Source of the DNA: Metallyticus violacea
Taxonomy: Eukaryota; Arthropoda; Insecta; Mantodea; Metallyticidae
Assembly (NCBI GenBank): GCA_030762175.1
Contig: CM060840.1
Location: 44,873,501 to 44,937,500, forward strand
DNA: 64,000 bases
Reading direction: 5' to 3'
Shown here: piece by piece, positions 24,201 to 39,200 of the stretch
Layout of the letters: every line of letters begins with the position of its first letter
How positions within the stretch are numbered: the first letter of the stretch is position 1
Made by a program: the position numbers and the translations under genes
Notes under the pieces: generated by a model
The model's database searches: none
The model's input: only the letters and a program-made list of their open reading frames with translations
What the model was told of the DNA's origin: nothing

Positions 24201-27200
24201 TTTTATGCTTTAAATGTTCTGCAGTTTTATTTTGTTTTCATATTTTTGGAAAGCGCAATAATAGCAAGACCGATACTGTCTTTACTACTGATGAGGAAAT
24301 GCTCAACACAAAACAGGCATTATCACTCAGCAATATTCTTTTAGCATTTTCATTTTTTACTTATACTTTTAGAGTTAAATTACCTTATTAAACATGATTC
24401 CGAGATCTACATATTCCTCATTTCAACCTGGGTTCAACATTTAAGTGTGTTTCAAAAGGAAGCCAGATATGCTCAAAATGTCATTATATCCAGTCGAAAA
24501 GCTAATAAGCAAACAAAAGAAGAAAAAAAAGTGAAAGCCCAGTAACATTAATCCATTGAATTAAAATAACTTGCAAAAACTATAATATAGTTGCACTGAT
24601 TTAGTTGTTACATTTATTATCATTCATTATATTAAACTGACAAATAATATTTTCATACTGGACCATATTTTATAAGATAGCCATGCTGTTAAGTTTGCAA
24701 ATAATGTGTTTAATTATTCTGTAGTTTAAAGAAGGTAGGACTCTACAAAGATATCAAAGGTAGGCATTGCAAGATAGTAAAAATGGGTACATTTGGGAAC
24801 TCTTGTGTATTTTGAAAGAATAGGAAGAAATAGATAAAGCTAAGCAAAGAATAGATGCTAAACAATAAAGCATGATATCAATCAGGCATATATCAAAACA
24901 ATAGGCAAAAATTTACAAAGATAGAATAGCATGAATAGTCAGTGCTAAGTAGTACAAAATGGTAGTAAATGTGAAGTCCTTGCATATTTCAAAAGAAAAG
25001 CTATAACATTGTAAAAGATGCATGAATTTCAAATGTGAACGTCGAACTGCTACGTATTTCGAAAGAATTTTTTTAAGAGATAGGCAAGAAAAGGCAGTTA
25101 TAAAAAATATAAAAATTGCATCAACTGGAGCTGAATTGTTGCATACTTCAAAAATATGATTTAAGAATGTTCTGTGATAGGCAAGGATGAGCACAGCAAA
25201 TAGGTTTATCTGGAACAGTTATGGTTTTGACTTAGATATCCTATGATCCTGTCTAACCCTAATTGGAACACTCAAAGTCCCAGTTTTTGAGAAAGCCATA
25301 GAAAAGTACCTGAAACAGTTGCTTAAATTTCAGATCATCAGTTTTATTTTATTTAAGCGTAGTTTTAAAATGAAACAAAATCTTCAAAAATCTATAGAGT
25401 TAACAAACAGTATGGGAAAATATATTCATAAGTAAAATAAAGAAAATTTAGTTCATTTTGATCTTAAACAACAGTAACCTCATCACTAAATTCGTAAACT
25501 CTACAGAGCAACATTAAAAATTGCAAAATTAATTTTATTTGTTCTTTCATTCATTAAATTTTATCTCTGAAGATAGAGATTTAAATCTCTAATTTTTAAA
25601 TATACAATTTCTGAATTTGGCAATATTGACTTTAAGTTGATGCATTCTGTAATATGTCATTGATTTGATATGATACCATTTATTTATTTTGAACACGAGT
25701 TGCCTATTCAACACAGTCTGTGTTGGTGGTTTTACTGCGGTGCTTAGTATTCTCAGCTGTAGTACATCTTCCACTACAAGTTCAAACAGTGACAAGCCCA
25801 GAACACCACAGAGACCATCAAAAATGGTCAAAAGATTGTGCTGTTTTAGTAACAAATGGATGGCTATGTATAGCTGGATTCAAGAGGTAAATAATAAAAC
25901 AGAGCTTAATGAAAGAAAAGAATATGAGATTGGGCAGTGAGTGAAGTGTGAGTGCTCATATAGAGTCAAGTCTTATAAGTCTGGAATTAGATAAGCATGC
26001 ACTTCTAAATCAATAATAAGGTTTTGTCTCCTATAAAGGTCCAAAGTGACAGGTTAAAAATAGCTGCCACTAAGCTAGGCATGGGCACACCACACAAATA
26101 ATATTATTCACTTGACTGCTCTGTAAGGTTAAGTAAAGTTAATTATTTGGATTCAGAGATTGTAAATAAAATGTCATGTAGCTTAATAAAAGGATATATA
26201 TATTAATAAATTGATTTTTTAATTCCCTTCTTCTTTTCTATCAGATCTAAACAATTACTACTTTTATAATGTTTCAAGTGGTTAATCAAACCATGGCAAC
26301 CAGAAAATATCCTTCTTGGCCTTAGGTTATTTGATTTTAAAAAAAGAATTTCAATTCATCTTCTTGTCTTTTGGGAAGATCATAAGAAACAGCTGAATGT
26401 ATAAAACAAAAGATTATAAATATTTTGTCAGAATACATATTAGACTTCACTTATCTCTCTGCATACTCAGTGGGTTGTGCAAAGGCTAATTTTGGTAAAT
26501 ATCAACTTGTTAAGGTGGAAAATAAAAATGTGTATCTTGGCTCCTAATGCCCTGCAAATCTTTTACATAATATCCTAAACATAGGTATTCATTTTTTACT
26601 CTAAACTCCCCTTACTTACATAAGAGTAGGATATATTGCCACTCCATTGTCAACAGCTTTGTAAGTACAATACTTTTACATAATGCTGCGAAGAAGAAGA
26701 ATTGTGATAGACTTGCATGTTATATTGAAGTTTTCATAATGAAAGTATAGTCTTTTTTCAGTTTCAGTAAAATTTTGAAGCCCTGAGTAAGGTTTTGATT
26801 TCATTGAAACTGAAGGAGATAGTCTAATTAGATATGTGCCCACAGGTGGCTATTATTATGCCTGCCATTGAAAAAAGAATAAAATGCTTGCCCATCAAAA
26901 GACCATATTTCCAAAGAATGGGGAAAGGAGAATGCCAAACTGTGATATGCAAATATATTGAAGATGTGGTTCAGGAAGAAATTTATGGTAAACAAAAGCT
27001 TTATATGCAGTTTCTCCAGAAATGTTGAGGATTTTTGAGGCTGTCAGAAGTCTGGAAAAAGATGAATTTCTTGCACCAGGTTTGTTTGACATATTGAGCA
27101 AATCTAGGCAATTGAACAACAAAAAAATATTAATTTTTTAAACATGCAATAATGACAGTTCTTAAAAAAGTTAACACCTGAAATGTCTAGAAAAGCTCAA

Positions 27201-30200
27201 CAACAGTTTCTTAATCTTTTTTGTCTAAAACACAAATTTATTGGAACTCAGCTTTGATTTCACTAGCATGAACTATCTGGATACTTTAAAATCATTTTCT
27301 TTGAGAGCAAAAGGTGTATCACTGACATCCAGATTTCTGTGGGGTGTCTAAACATATGCTATAGATAAAAAAAGAGTTTGTAGACTTTTTGGAGCAATGG
27401 AGACAAGTTATTAAAGATGCAAGAATTTGCTATTATTATAGAACATAATTCTAAGCATTCATGCTCAAATGCTTTTCTACAGAGAATTTTCAGTTCGACG
27501 TCATTGACACTAGAAATCAGTGACCTTGATAAAATTGAAACTTCAAGTAAAACAGTAAGAGTGAGCAGTAAATTTTATTGTATTCAGTTCTATCACTACA
27601 TAAATGCCAAAAAAGATGCCCTATAGCCTGCAAGCATTTCCCAAAAGTATTACTGGAGAGAATAAAGTTTGCCTACTGCTTCCATGTAGTTAATGTCTTA
27701 CTTTGTAATTAGTGATTATAATAAACTAATAAACCATATTAATTGATATCATTGTATGATTCAGTTGAATTGATATCATTGTATGATTCAGTTGAACTAC
27801 ACACTCTTAAAGCTTCACTTACTTTTCATAAATGTATAGAACCGGTTTCGAGAATATTCAGTTTCCATCTTCAGCCAGGCTAAAGTTCAACTTTAAGTAA
27901 GTGAAGCTTTAAGAGTGTGTAGTTCAACTGAATCATATAATGATATCAATTAATATGATTGGCTTCACTGTGCAAGTTCCAATTTACATTTAAGTAATAA
28001 ACCATAATTACTGTAATTAAATATTATTTATTGTTTTTCTATTCATCTGTGTATACACTATTTCAAAGTTTTTACTCTCTGTTTGTTTTATTAAAAAGGA
28101 TTAACTTGTAATATTAAATGTAATACTGAACAAATTCATTTGGGCTCAGAGGTGTGTCCTGGTTAGACTTTTCAACAAGGCATCAAAACATCGCAACATT
28201 TGGGGTTGAAAGACATGATATTTCAAAATATTATATACAAAAACTGGTGAGAAAATGCAGCCCTACAAAATAAAATGACAACAATTGAGATTAAATATGT
28301 ATGTATTTTCAAAGAATAAGCTGGAATATACTAAGTTAAGTAACAGAGGACTGTGATAAACAGTAAAATATTTGGGCTTAAAGTTTTCAGTATTTTGAAT
28401 GAATATTCTAGAATATAAGAATCATAGTGATACTAGACAGAAAAATATGTCACAACATGCATGTTGCATATTTTTTAAAGAGCTGGCAGCAATACTAAAA
28501 TGGAGATGGATGAACAATGCTATACTAAATTAAATATAGATCGAAATTCTGCCATATTTTGAAAGAATAGGCACAACTAAAACATGACAACAATTGTAGT
28601 GATTATGTCATGCTCTGGAAAAACTGGGAAGAATAAATTAAGATGGGCAAGGATATAAAATTTACACAATTAAAAAAGTAGAATATATTGGGATTATGCT
28701 GTTATATATTTAAAAAAATAAACAAATAAATTAAGATAGATCAGAATGAGCAAAAGGGGTTAAATGTTAGACTATTTTCAAGCAATAAACAAGAATATGC
28801 TAATATAGGCAAGGACACCACTTCATAATAGTACATAGTAACAAATTTGGGATAAACTGAGCAATATTTTAAATGAACATTTATAAATAGCATAACAATA
28901 CACATGGTAGATGGTGCTACACTGTTAAATATGACAACAGTTGTGGTTTAAGAAGTTCCAAATTTTGAAATAATTGGCAGAAATATACTGTGATTAGCTA
29001 AATAGAGTAGTGCTAGACTATGAAACATTGGAGTTGCATTCTTCAATAATTAGAATGAATACTCAGGGAAACATTAAGAAAATTGATGGCATGCCAAGCT
29101 AGACAGAAATATGGAAATGTTACCAATTTATTTTGATCATGCAAATTGAAATTTTCAGAATTTTCTGTAGGCCTAATAATATAAATGGTTAACACATTTT
29201 TAGATGGCAAGCATTGAAGTATCCCTTTCTACAACACCACGTCGCAAAAAAAATGGTAATGGAGTGCAGACATTGCATCGCACCCACAATAGTACAGCAG
29301 CTCCCAGTTCTGTGGCAGTATCCATCCCTGCTCCAGTAGCACCAATACAATCACAGGATGCTTCACACAAAGATGGTCTAACTAGAGAACTAGAATCATT
29401 ACGTAATGCTGTTAAGGATAAAGAAAATGTTATTCAGAGGTGAGTAATGAAACGTGTTATAAATAGCTAAATGTGACAATATTATTATTATTGTTATTTA
29501 ATTTTTTATTTATTTTTATTTTTTTATTTTTCACTTACAGTCTCAAGGGACAACTGTGCATCAGTCGTCTATCTGCTACATATCTGACTGCAGGAACTGT
29601 TGGTGGAACAGGAAGTTGTAACACCCAGCCTCTTTCTGACAAAGAACGTAGAGCAGCAGAGGAAAGACTACAACGACTTCGACATGAAATGGATAACAAA
29701 CGGGTGGCTATAAAAAACCTCAAAATGGCATTGGAACGACTTGACATTACCGAGTAAATACTTTATGGTAGATTTACCATAGATTTATTTTTAATTCCAG
29801 AAACTAAAGCAATAATAATGATAAAGGATTATAGTGAAAAATGAAATGATGACACATTGTTTTCATAATATTAAACAATTATTATTTTTTTACTAATGGA
29901 AATATAACCTAGTAAATTAATCTGCTCTACTGCATAATTGACAGTGTTTAGGGTACAAATATAGAACTCTAAAGTTAAGAACAAATTTATTTTACTTAAT
30001 GCTACAGGCCTACTTAAAAGTTTTACAATAAATATGTTCATTTAATCACTTATTGCCTACAATAAAGATCATTAGACATTCCATTCACAAAACTAAAAAC
30101 TACATGAATAATTAATGTTTCGATGGAATAATAAGTCTTTTTTTTGAATACTTAATATAATCTTCTACATTTTCAATACAAGACATATCATTGCTGTCCC

Positions 30201-33200
30201 ACTCAAAGTGTAGCTGTATCTTTACATGCATTTTATGGGCAGTCTGTTTCTTTTTTATCAGAAGCATTATAAAAGCATGTTTGTCTAGAACATTCTTTTC
30301 AGTCATTGCTGCCACTTACTTTTGGTAATTTCTGATATAGTTTCATTACTTTTGAATAGTAATTTTCACAGTGAAAGGTAGTATAATATAACAAATTATT
30401 ATATTATTATAGTGGAACCATGCTGATGATGAAGGCAACAGCCTTTGAAACATGTCCAAATAAGTGGAACAAAATTAGTGAAATTTGAGTAATTTCCTCA
30501 ATAATAATTTGTTATATTTTAGTCTTCATTATTTATTACTTTCCATCTTTCCTATTTCTTACATTCTAACTTAAACCTCCCTCAGATGCAATACCTATTG
30601 GTTACACATTTGGAGACAATATATCTCAGAGATACTGGTTACATTCATGATTCTACATTGTCTGAAAATCTTTCTACATAAAACCCATTTTATTTCAAAA
30701 GTGGATAATTTAAACCGAAGCTTACTGAAATTCCTACTGAAAAGAATTTTAAAAATGTCTATTTAATTCAAAATTTTCACCTTTTATTTAAATAAGTTGA
30801 AGGCAGGATTTTATTTATTCAAAATGTATTATTTAATTCCAATTTATGCTCGGTTAAGAATTGTACTAGTAGTCAGGCAGCAAAAGAATAATGCGATTTC
30901 AACTGGTTTATAATTATTCAAAGACAGTTGTGGGGAAGTAAGCTTCTGTGTACCATATGCTGTTTACAATGTCAAAGCATGGCATGTGTTGTAGCTTAAC
31001 AAGAGAAAAAGGTAGGAATTCTTAAAGAAGTGGAAAAAGATGTGAGGAAGAAATGTAACATCAATGAAGTCTATGAAACATTACCAAACACATGCTTTTG
31101 CTAATTCAGATGTTTGATAATTTAATTTTTTTTTTTGTATCCCCTTGGAGTTAGAATAATATTACAGGAAATAAATTATTATTACTGTCATACTACAAGA
31201 TATGAAAGAAAAATAATATTAATATTGCACAACATATGGGTAAACAATAAGCATCATACATTTTAAACTTTTCATGAAATTGATGAGTTTTCCTAATTCT
31301 TCCATAAGTGATGTTTATGGAATCGAAGAAAATGTGCTTTTTAAAATATTGCTGCAAGGAATGTGAAGTTTACTATTGTTTAGAGCATGCAGGACAGATT
31401 TGCCAGAAGTGTGCCAAGAATCTGCAGTGAATCAATCTTTTAAGTGATATAGACTAAAAGTTATGTTATTACAGACCAACATAAATTTGCAGCTGTTATA
31501 ATAACATTATATTCCCAGTGCTTTCCATAAATCATTGGAGTCATTAGATTGAATACTTCTCATTTCTGTGACATTTAAGCAAGAATACATGAATGACATC
31601 AATGAAGATTACAAAAACATGAAATACATGAATGGGTATAATGTAATGTAATGTAATGTAATAAAGTAAACCATACTTGCCTCATAGACCCAAGATCACA
31701 GGCTCAATCCTAGTTGATGGATTTTTTTATGCCTTAAAAATTGAGCATAATAATTCAAAGTATGACTTCCTTTGGTAGGAGAGTAAAGCTATGGGTCCCA
31801 TGTCATAGATTTACGACATGTGAAACAACCTCAAGCTTGAAAGAAAAGGCCTCTGAACAACATTTATTGGCCATTTCTAGCCCTGAATTGAATGGAAAGT
31901 TGATGACATCAGATGCTAAAGAGCATCCATAAGTAAAACAAATAAATAAAACAACAGATACTTGTGCTTGGTAATGAAAAATAAATAACAGGCAGATGAT
32001 CAATAATGAGCAAGGAAGTGCTAGAATAGATTTTAATGGTTCTGTTGCCAACATTTTTGTTGAATTTTTGAATCAATGATAAAGAAACAAATTAAATTAC
32101 CATTTTATTACTATGTCTAGCCAAAGTACCTCAGTCACATATATATGGCACTGTTCATGGAAACTGAAATGGAAGTTGTACAAGTTGTTATCAGTTTAAA
32201 AATACAAATACTACTGATAAAAAAGATATAACTATAAATATTATTAGTCTGTGATTTATAGTATTATTGTGCATCTCACATATTTGTTCAGTTTGTGTAT
32301 TTCAAGTGGATACTTTCAATATCTTAAAAGTAGGATTGATCGAGTCAATCATGAAGAAAGATAATTATAGTGATGCAGCAATTATAGGGCATTTACTTTA
32401 CTTAGTTCCATTTTCAAAATATTTGAAAAACTGTTATTTCTTAGGGTTAATAATTTTTTAAATAAGAGTAATATTCTATCTAAAAAGCAGTTTGGTTTTA
32501 TGGAAGGTAAATCAACCAACATGCTTAAAGTTAAATTAAATCATTTAGGTATAAGAATCTAGAAAATCAACTTAATTTATCCTTTATTAAATATAGGCAA
32601 TAGTTGGTAAAAATTATGAACTTTGTATCCAAGAAATTTTCTCGTGACTATAGGGTCCCACTGGGATCTGTTTTGGGCTCCCTAATTTTGATATTTTATA
32701 TAAATGATTTTGAGAAGCATTTTAATTTTGAATGTCTTACTATTTAATCTGATGATATATCAGTAGCAATGAGTGCCAGTGATTTGAACACTTTGATGCT
32801 TAAAATAATAAGTGTTGTAAACGAATTAAATAGATATTTATTGCCTTTCTGCCATACATAGTACAGATAGACTTGTCAATAAAAAATTAAAATTTATATA
32901 AATTCACTTAAATTATAAAAAGGTTCCTTATTTAAATATTGTCTTAACACTCTTTTAAAAACATTATCTCAGACATCTTTAGCACTAAATAATAGAAATG
33001 ATAAACATCCAAAAGACTTTTTAAGCAGAATTTTTGTCATAAACCAACAGAAGAAACAATAATTGATAAAGAACTGCTACATTTTAGTTAATACTTCTAA
33101 TTAAAAAACATAAGTTTTAATCTTAAAACTATTGATGGTTGCAGCAACATTGATGTACGTATTCAGCAAGCAGAGCTAGAATACCAATTAGGACGAGAAG

Positions 33201-36200
33201 AGCTGAACTTGCTGACATTGTTAGAAGAGAGCAGAGGACTACAGTTATGCCTGGAGTTGAGGGCTACTAGTATTTTCAGGTATTGGTTCTTTTTTAACAC
33301 AGTTTAATAAAAAGTATCCATACAGCAGTTTTTTCAGAAATGGTTCCTTCTGCTGTATGAAAGTAAGTGTCCATGACTTGAGGGGCATTTAAAAAGTTTT
33401 CTGAAATTTATTTTTTTCACTATACTTTTAATTATTTAACAATCAAAATACATAATTTTTCTATATAATTCCTCTGCTTTGCAATACATCTTTCTCAGCA
33501 TTCTACTAACTTCATAATGCTGTCAGAAAGTGTGTGTATAATCCCTGTTGCACCTATGCTTTCACAACATTGTCACATGAAATTGTTCTGCCTTTTAGAG
33601 ATTCCAATGTGTAGAAACTAATTTCTAAGCTCTGATGCTAATGCTTACTTGTCATTTCCTTAGGCACCCATCTGGCACACACTTTGTGAAACTTAAGGCT
33701 GTTAAGCTTGAGAGAAAAGGCAGGTCCAATGCTGGAACTTTGTTTCTGCAATTTGATTGACAGTAATTCTTTTGTTTTTGTGAATTATAGTCATGGCTGT
33801 GACCAAATGTCCAGAGCATGCTGCTTCAGCCATTATTGAAGAGCATTGCTCAAACACAGCAATCCACAAGAAGATAAATTTCTACACCTGGAACACCTTC
33901 TGTATAAAAATTGTGTGACAGAATGTTATAAATTTTAGATGCAAATTCAAAGGTAAGCAGCCATCTTGCTCTCAGTGCAGTTAATCTCATCCTGACAGCA
34001 TAATCATAAAAACTGTCACAGAGAACACTACAGCTCCCCCAACACACAAAATTCATCTGCTCTCTCTCCTTAAAATTATAAAACTGTGGATACTTTTCAA
34101 ATGCTCCTTGTAATGAATTTTCAGTACAAGTTTTCTTATATAATGGAAACTTTGATAAATGTTTAGTTAAATTAAATTATGAATTGTATTAACCAATAAG
34201 AGTAAATATAGTGGTAGACTTGTATCCTTTGGAATTAGTACTTTTACACAATTTCATAATTATACTGTGAAAAAAATACATTAAAGTTCAGAAGTAAAGT
34301 ATTCATAAAAGGCAATATTTGATGGTCAGTTAAGTAATTAAATTGGTACAGAGTGCTTCTGGAATCTGTTTTGAATGGCTTTAAAATGTGCTAGACAGGA
34401 CCTCTTTGTTGGAACTAAACAGGAAAAGTATTTATTATGCATTACTTTTCTTTATTCTTGGTTGAGAATTTGAAGGATATAAACAGAGTGGAACATGAAA
34501 ATTTTAACCGGAAAGCAAAGTGCTTGCTTTAGCTTAAATTTTGAACATGAATATTTGCAATACAATCATAGCCATTTTATTTCTTCAATAATAGTTCATC
34601 TACTTTTCTTTTACTTTCCTTTCTAGTTGCATAGCTATTTTATTTCTTATCAATTTAATTTTAGTTTTTTTCTTGTTTTTTTCTTTCTTTATTTTCCAGC
34701 AAGCTATTTTAAGGGTCAGTAACTAGCTTTAAGAAAAAATAACTCTTAAAAATACTAAACTGTATTCTTAAAATTTGTATTAAAATATGTTATTTTGAAT
34801 TTTCATTTATATTTTTTCCAGTTGCTTTGCTTTTAATATTCTGTCTGATTACTTAAGATTTGTGGACAGCAAGTAGATGAATTAATAAACTTACAATTGA
34901 TTTTACAGGCAGGTCATCAATAAAATTAATTTGTATAGATCTTCAAAGGTGAGAATAATTCTAGAAGAAACCTCATTTATGTAACTAGCCCCAGTGGATT
35001 TTAACTGAGGGCTGCTACATAATAAGCATGCATATTGCCTGAATTACAGCAGTGAACTTGATGAAAACCTTTGTAGTTTGAATTAATGTTATACAGATTA
35101 ATAAGCAAACAACTTCTTTACATCCAAAGAACTAACTAACAAACTACTAACTAACTGTTATTACATGAGATTTACTCAGCATGTTTCGTGGAACAACAGT
35201 CCACAAAACATGTCCTGAGTAAATCTCAGTAAGTGAAACCATAAAAAGTGTTCTAAATATAATCACTAATGTAATAAAAATTGTTCACACTAACTCCATT
35301 CACTTACATAAAAACTGGACATATGTTTTGGGAGTGATCCCTCCCATCTTCAGCCTGTAGACCAACTGTTGTTAGAAGTAGTGGCTGTTTCTTGATGTTC
35401 TTGTGGCAGCCTCTGTTGTTCTATTAGGAACTTGCTGAGTTCGTCCATTGGAGGGAAATCGAAATTCATTAAGTTTTGTTTGTTTTTATAATAATTATTT
35501 TAATTATAATTATAACAATTTTTACATTAGTGTTTATATATATACCACTCCATTGTCAACAGCTTCATAAGTACATTTAATGGAGTGTTCTAAATATTTT
35601 GACTCAGAAGAGATTATTTAGAAACTCATATATATATATATATATATATTTTTATGAACATTTACTGCTTGATTTAAGAATAAATATTTATTTATGTAAA
35701 GTATGCAATATGTTATTTCAGTTCTGTACAGGCTATTTTTCAAGTATGGAATTATTGTTCTGATCCACTAGCTGCTGAAATTTCAACAAAGAAAAGTGTT
35801 GTGTAGTTACTCTCTAATGGGTAGATTTCAGAGAATCTCACCTTCATTAATTATTGTTTATGTGATTGACAGTTGTGTCAGTGGCAGTGGGTATGTGACA
35901 TTGCATGCTGTGGAGCTCAACTATGATCCAAAAAGTCCACGTTTCGGAGCAGGTCCAAGAGATGACAGTCCTGGCTTATATGTTGAATGGGCAGCAGAAG
36001 ATTCAGGCATGATTAAGGGAGATAGGTTAGCATCTAATGGTTTTGGTATTTTCAAAATTCTTAATTCTACTCAAATCAGGACACTGATTAAAATAATATT
36101 TTGGGATTTAAGATTGATGTGGTTCTTATAACTTATAGTGAAAATATAATTGGGATAAAATAATGTAAAGTGAAGTGAAAAACAAAATCTAAAATATTTA

Positions 36201-39200
36201 ATGATAATACTATTGTATGTTCAATAATGTTCCATATTAACAAGACAAGAGTGGTTTCAAAAATTAGTTCTCTGAATGAACATCCATTTGCTTCACTCAT
36301 TTCTTTATATGATCTAGCCTACTGCTTGATATGAAAACCTTAGCAATAAATGGAAAAGTGGAAGGCTTATGGAATGCAAGTATGTCTTTTATATTTCATA
36401 ACCTAGAAAAATTTCTTGATTATTGATGTTGACATGAAATAGTTATTATAGTTTTCAAAACTCTTAAAACCATTGTTTTTGGTTTTCTATAAGGTTAATG
36501 TTTTAAAGTTTTTTGTTTAATATTTAGAATTTCTTTATATTTGTACCATAATATTTATTAAAACTTGAATAACAAGTTTAATTTTCCTATGTGTCTTCCT
36601 TATCCCCCATCAGGGCTTATCTATGCATCATCTTTAGCAGTCCGTTGCTTATATTTCAGTTGCCAATCATTGTATAATTTCACCATATACCATTTGTGTT
36701 GTAATGTATAAAGTGATGTAGGATCCATGTACACAACAATCAGGGTGTTAGTTGTATAGGATCCTGAATTAACAAGCACTGAAGGATCAAGAAAACATTA
36801 TAAAAGTGTAATTGTAATGTGTAGAAATTATAAATATACATTCATTCATATTGGGCACATTTTAAAAGAATGTATATCATCAAGAAAGTCACTTAGATGA
36901 TAAGGGTTGAATATGCAATGTTAAGAATCAGTTAGTAAGCAATGGAATGGGAGATGTATGGCTAGGCAAGAAATATTTGGAGAAAGGATTAAGAAAGTTT
37001 ATGTCCAGAGTAGAGGATGTAGACAGGCAGATGATATTAAAGGAGAAAATTTGCTTTATGTATTATAAAAATTTAAGAGTAGATATGACTAGAGATGAAT
37101 ATATTGATAAGTATAAAGGAAATTAGAGGGAGGGATTAGTATGGTTCAAATTGGGTATTTGAAAATCAAATGGTTGCAGAGATGATACTGTTCAAAACAT
37201 GTGTCCATGCAAGGAAATAGAAAATGCTACTCATATTTTATTCATTTGTTATGGAATGAATACTTGAAGGAAAAATCTGATAAAGGAGAAATAACTAAAA
37301 ATCAATAAGGAGATTATGCTTAGAAAAATATTTTATAATCAGAAACATATTGGACAGAAGAGATTTTATTCAAAGTGAAAAGAAAATAGGTTTGGCCTAT
37401 AAATAAGGAAAGTAAAAGATAAAAGCGAGTGTACAGCATACCTGATTGGCATATGTATTATATTTTAGTGTATTATTATAAATTAATTTATTTACTAAGA
37501 GTATGTATAGCTTGAGTTAGCATCAGAGTCTATTCCTTTGGATATTCTAGTTTTCAACTACTGACTAATTGGGGACTAGGGTTTGATGCAATTTAATTAT
37601 TTAATAAAAATTTTAATTTATATCTGTAACATAGTGGTTACTGAGGAATGTTAAATTAATCGGTAAACATGGCGAATGGGAAAAGTTTATTGTTATTTAA
37701 TGTATAAGAGGCCATAGAGATAATGACTAGGGCCAGAATCTATAGCCATTCCTTATTTTGTAATTTAACTTGGCTTTCAATAAATTTATTAATATTAATT
37801 TCTTTTAAGTTCTGCAGGATAAGCAATATCTGTATCTGAGACTACTGCAGCTTTATTAATATTGTTTTTGCACATGCAAATGAGCATTTACAGGTCAGGA
37901 TATTTTTGGTAACCACTAACATTCTAATCTAGATCTTCAGAATAAGATCAGGGTATGAAAGAACTATAAAAGCACATAACTCAATCACATTAATCATTGT
38001 ATCTAAAAATTACTTTGCTTACAATTACTACAATAAAGAGTTTCCTACTGATTTAAGTAGTGAATTATCACTACCCTAGCCAACATCACTTGCAGGCCCA
38101 TTGCTTTTGATTAATGCATTTTGAAACATAAGTAATAATTTCCACAGGCTATTAGAGGTGAATGGAAAAGTAGTGTTGACACTGAAAGGTGGCAAAGATG
38201 ACCTGGCACGTCTGCTGGCAGCATCACCAGATCCTGCTCAAATTGTTGTACTGAGAAAGTCAAGCAATGAGCAGGAACTGCGAGCAAGAGCTAGTGAGGC
38301 TGAACGGCTCAAGGAAGCATTTCGTGCAGACAACCTGAGACTCACACATCGGATTTCATACCTAGAAGAGCAGGTTGCAGAACTTCAACAAAGTGCTGTA
38401 GAGGAAAAGGATGGACAACCTACTTCCCAAGTGCAATCTCAAACTTTGTCAACCCCTGCTCCTGCTACCACAGCCCATTCATCTGTTCTTCAGGTGCACT
38501 ATATGCATATATCTCATATCCAATATATATCAGTTCTGGTTTATAAATAAGTAATAATTCACATCACAGTAAATTAATTTAATCTAAAATTTATTTTTAC
38601 ATAATGTATGCATAACAGCCTTTTTTTTTTTAACACTGATTAGCAACTATTTATCACATACTGCCATTTGGCGCAAAATAAGTATTTGACCAATTTTCAC
38701 TCAACTTATAGCCCTTATCTTACTTGTACATCATAAATTAAGTATGAATTAATCTTAGAAATACTGCAAAATTAAAAGTTGTAATAATAGCTATGGAGAA
38801 TATAATGATATTAACACAAATATACCTAGACTTGCCATAAATACTGCTACAAAATTTTGCAAGGAACTGTGCTAGGTGTTTTTGTTATTAGATAACAATT
38901 TTTCTGCCATATTCACCCTCATTGTTGAGTTCAGGTGCAGCAGAAAGAGTACATTACTCGAGGTTGAACCAAGGAATGGAGAGAATATGAAAACTGTGTT
39001 GCTGTGATAGTGCTTCATAGATTTGAAAAATCACCAGGCAAGATTTTTCAAATCCTTAAAAAGCTGAAAATTAGTATGATTTTTGCAGACCACCATCAAA
39101 TAGTTCATTGAGACCGGTACTGATATTGGTCATTCAAGATGCAGGCACTTGCACTCAGTGATAATCATAGCTGTTGTCAAAGCAATGGTGGTTTATGTTC

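Noticed and set aside
24913..25194. 93-codon open frame on the - strand
   Set aside because: It lies in the diverged tandem repeat block and shows no coding character.
35796..36131. 111-codon open frame read as one gene
   Set aside because: Only 35873-36025 is exon; the flanks are intron read-through, as shown by AG and GT borders and phase.
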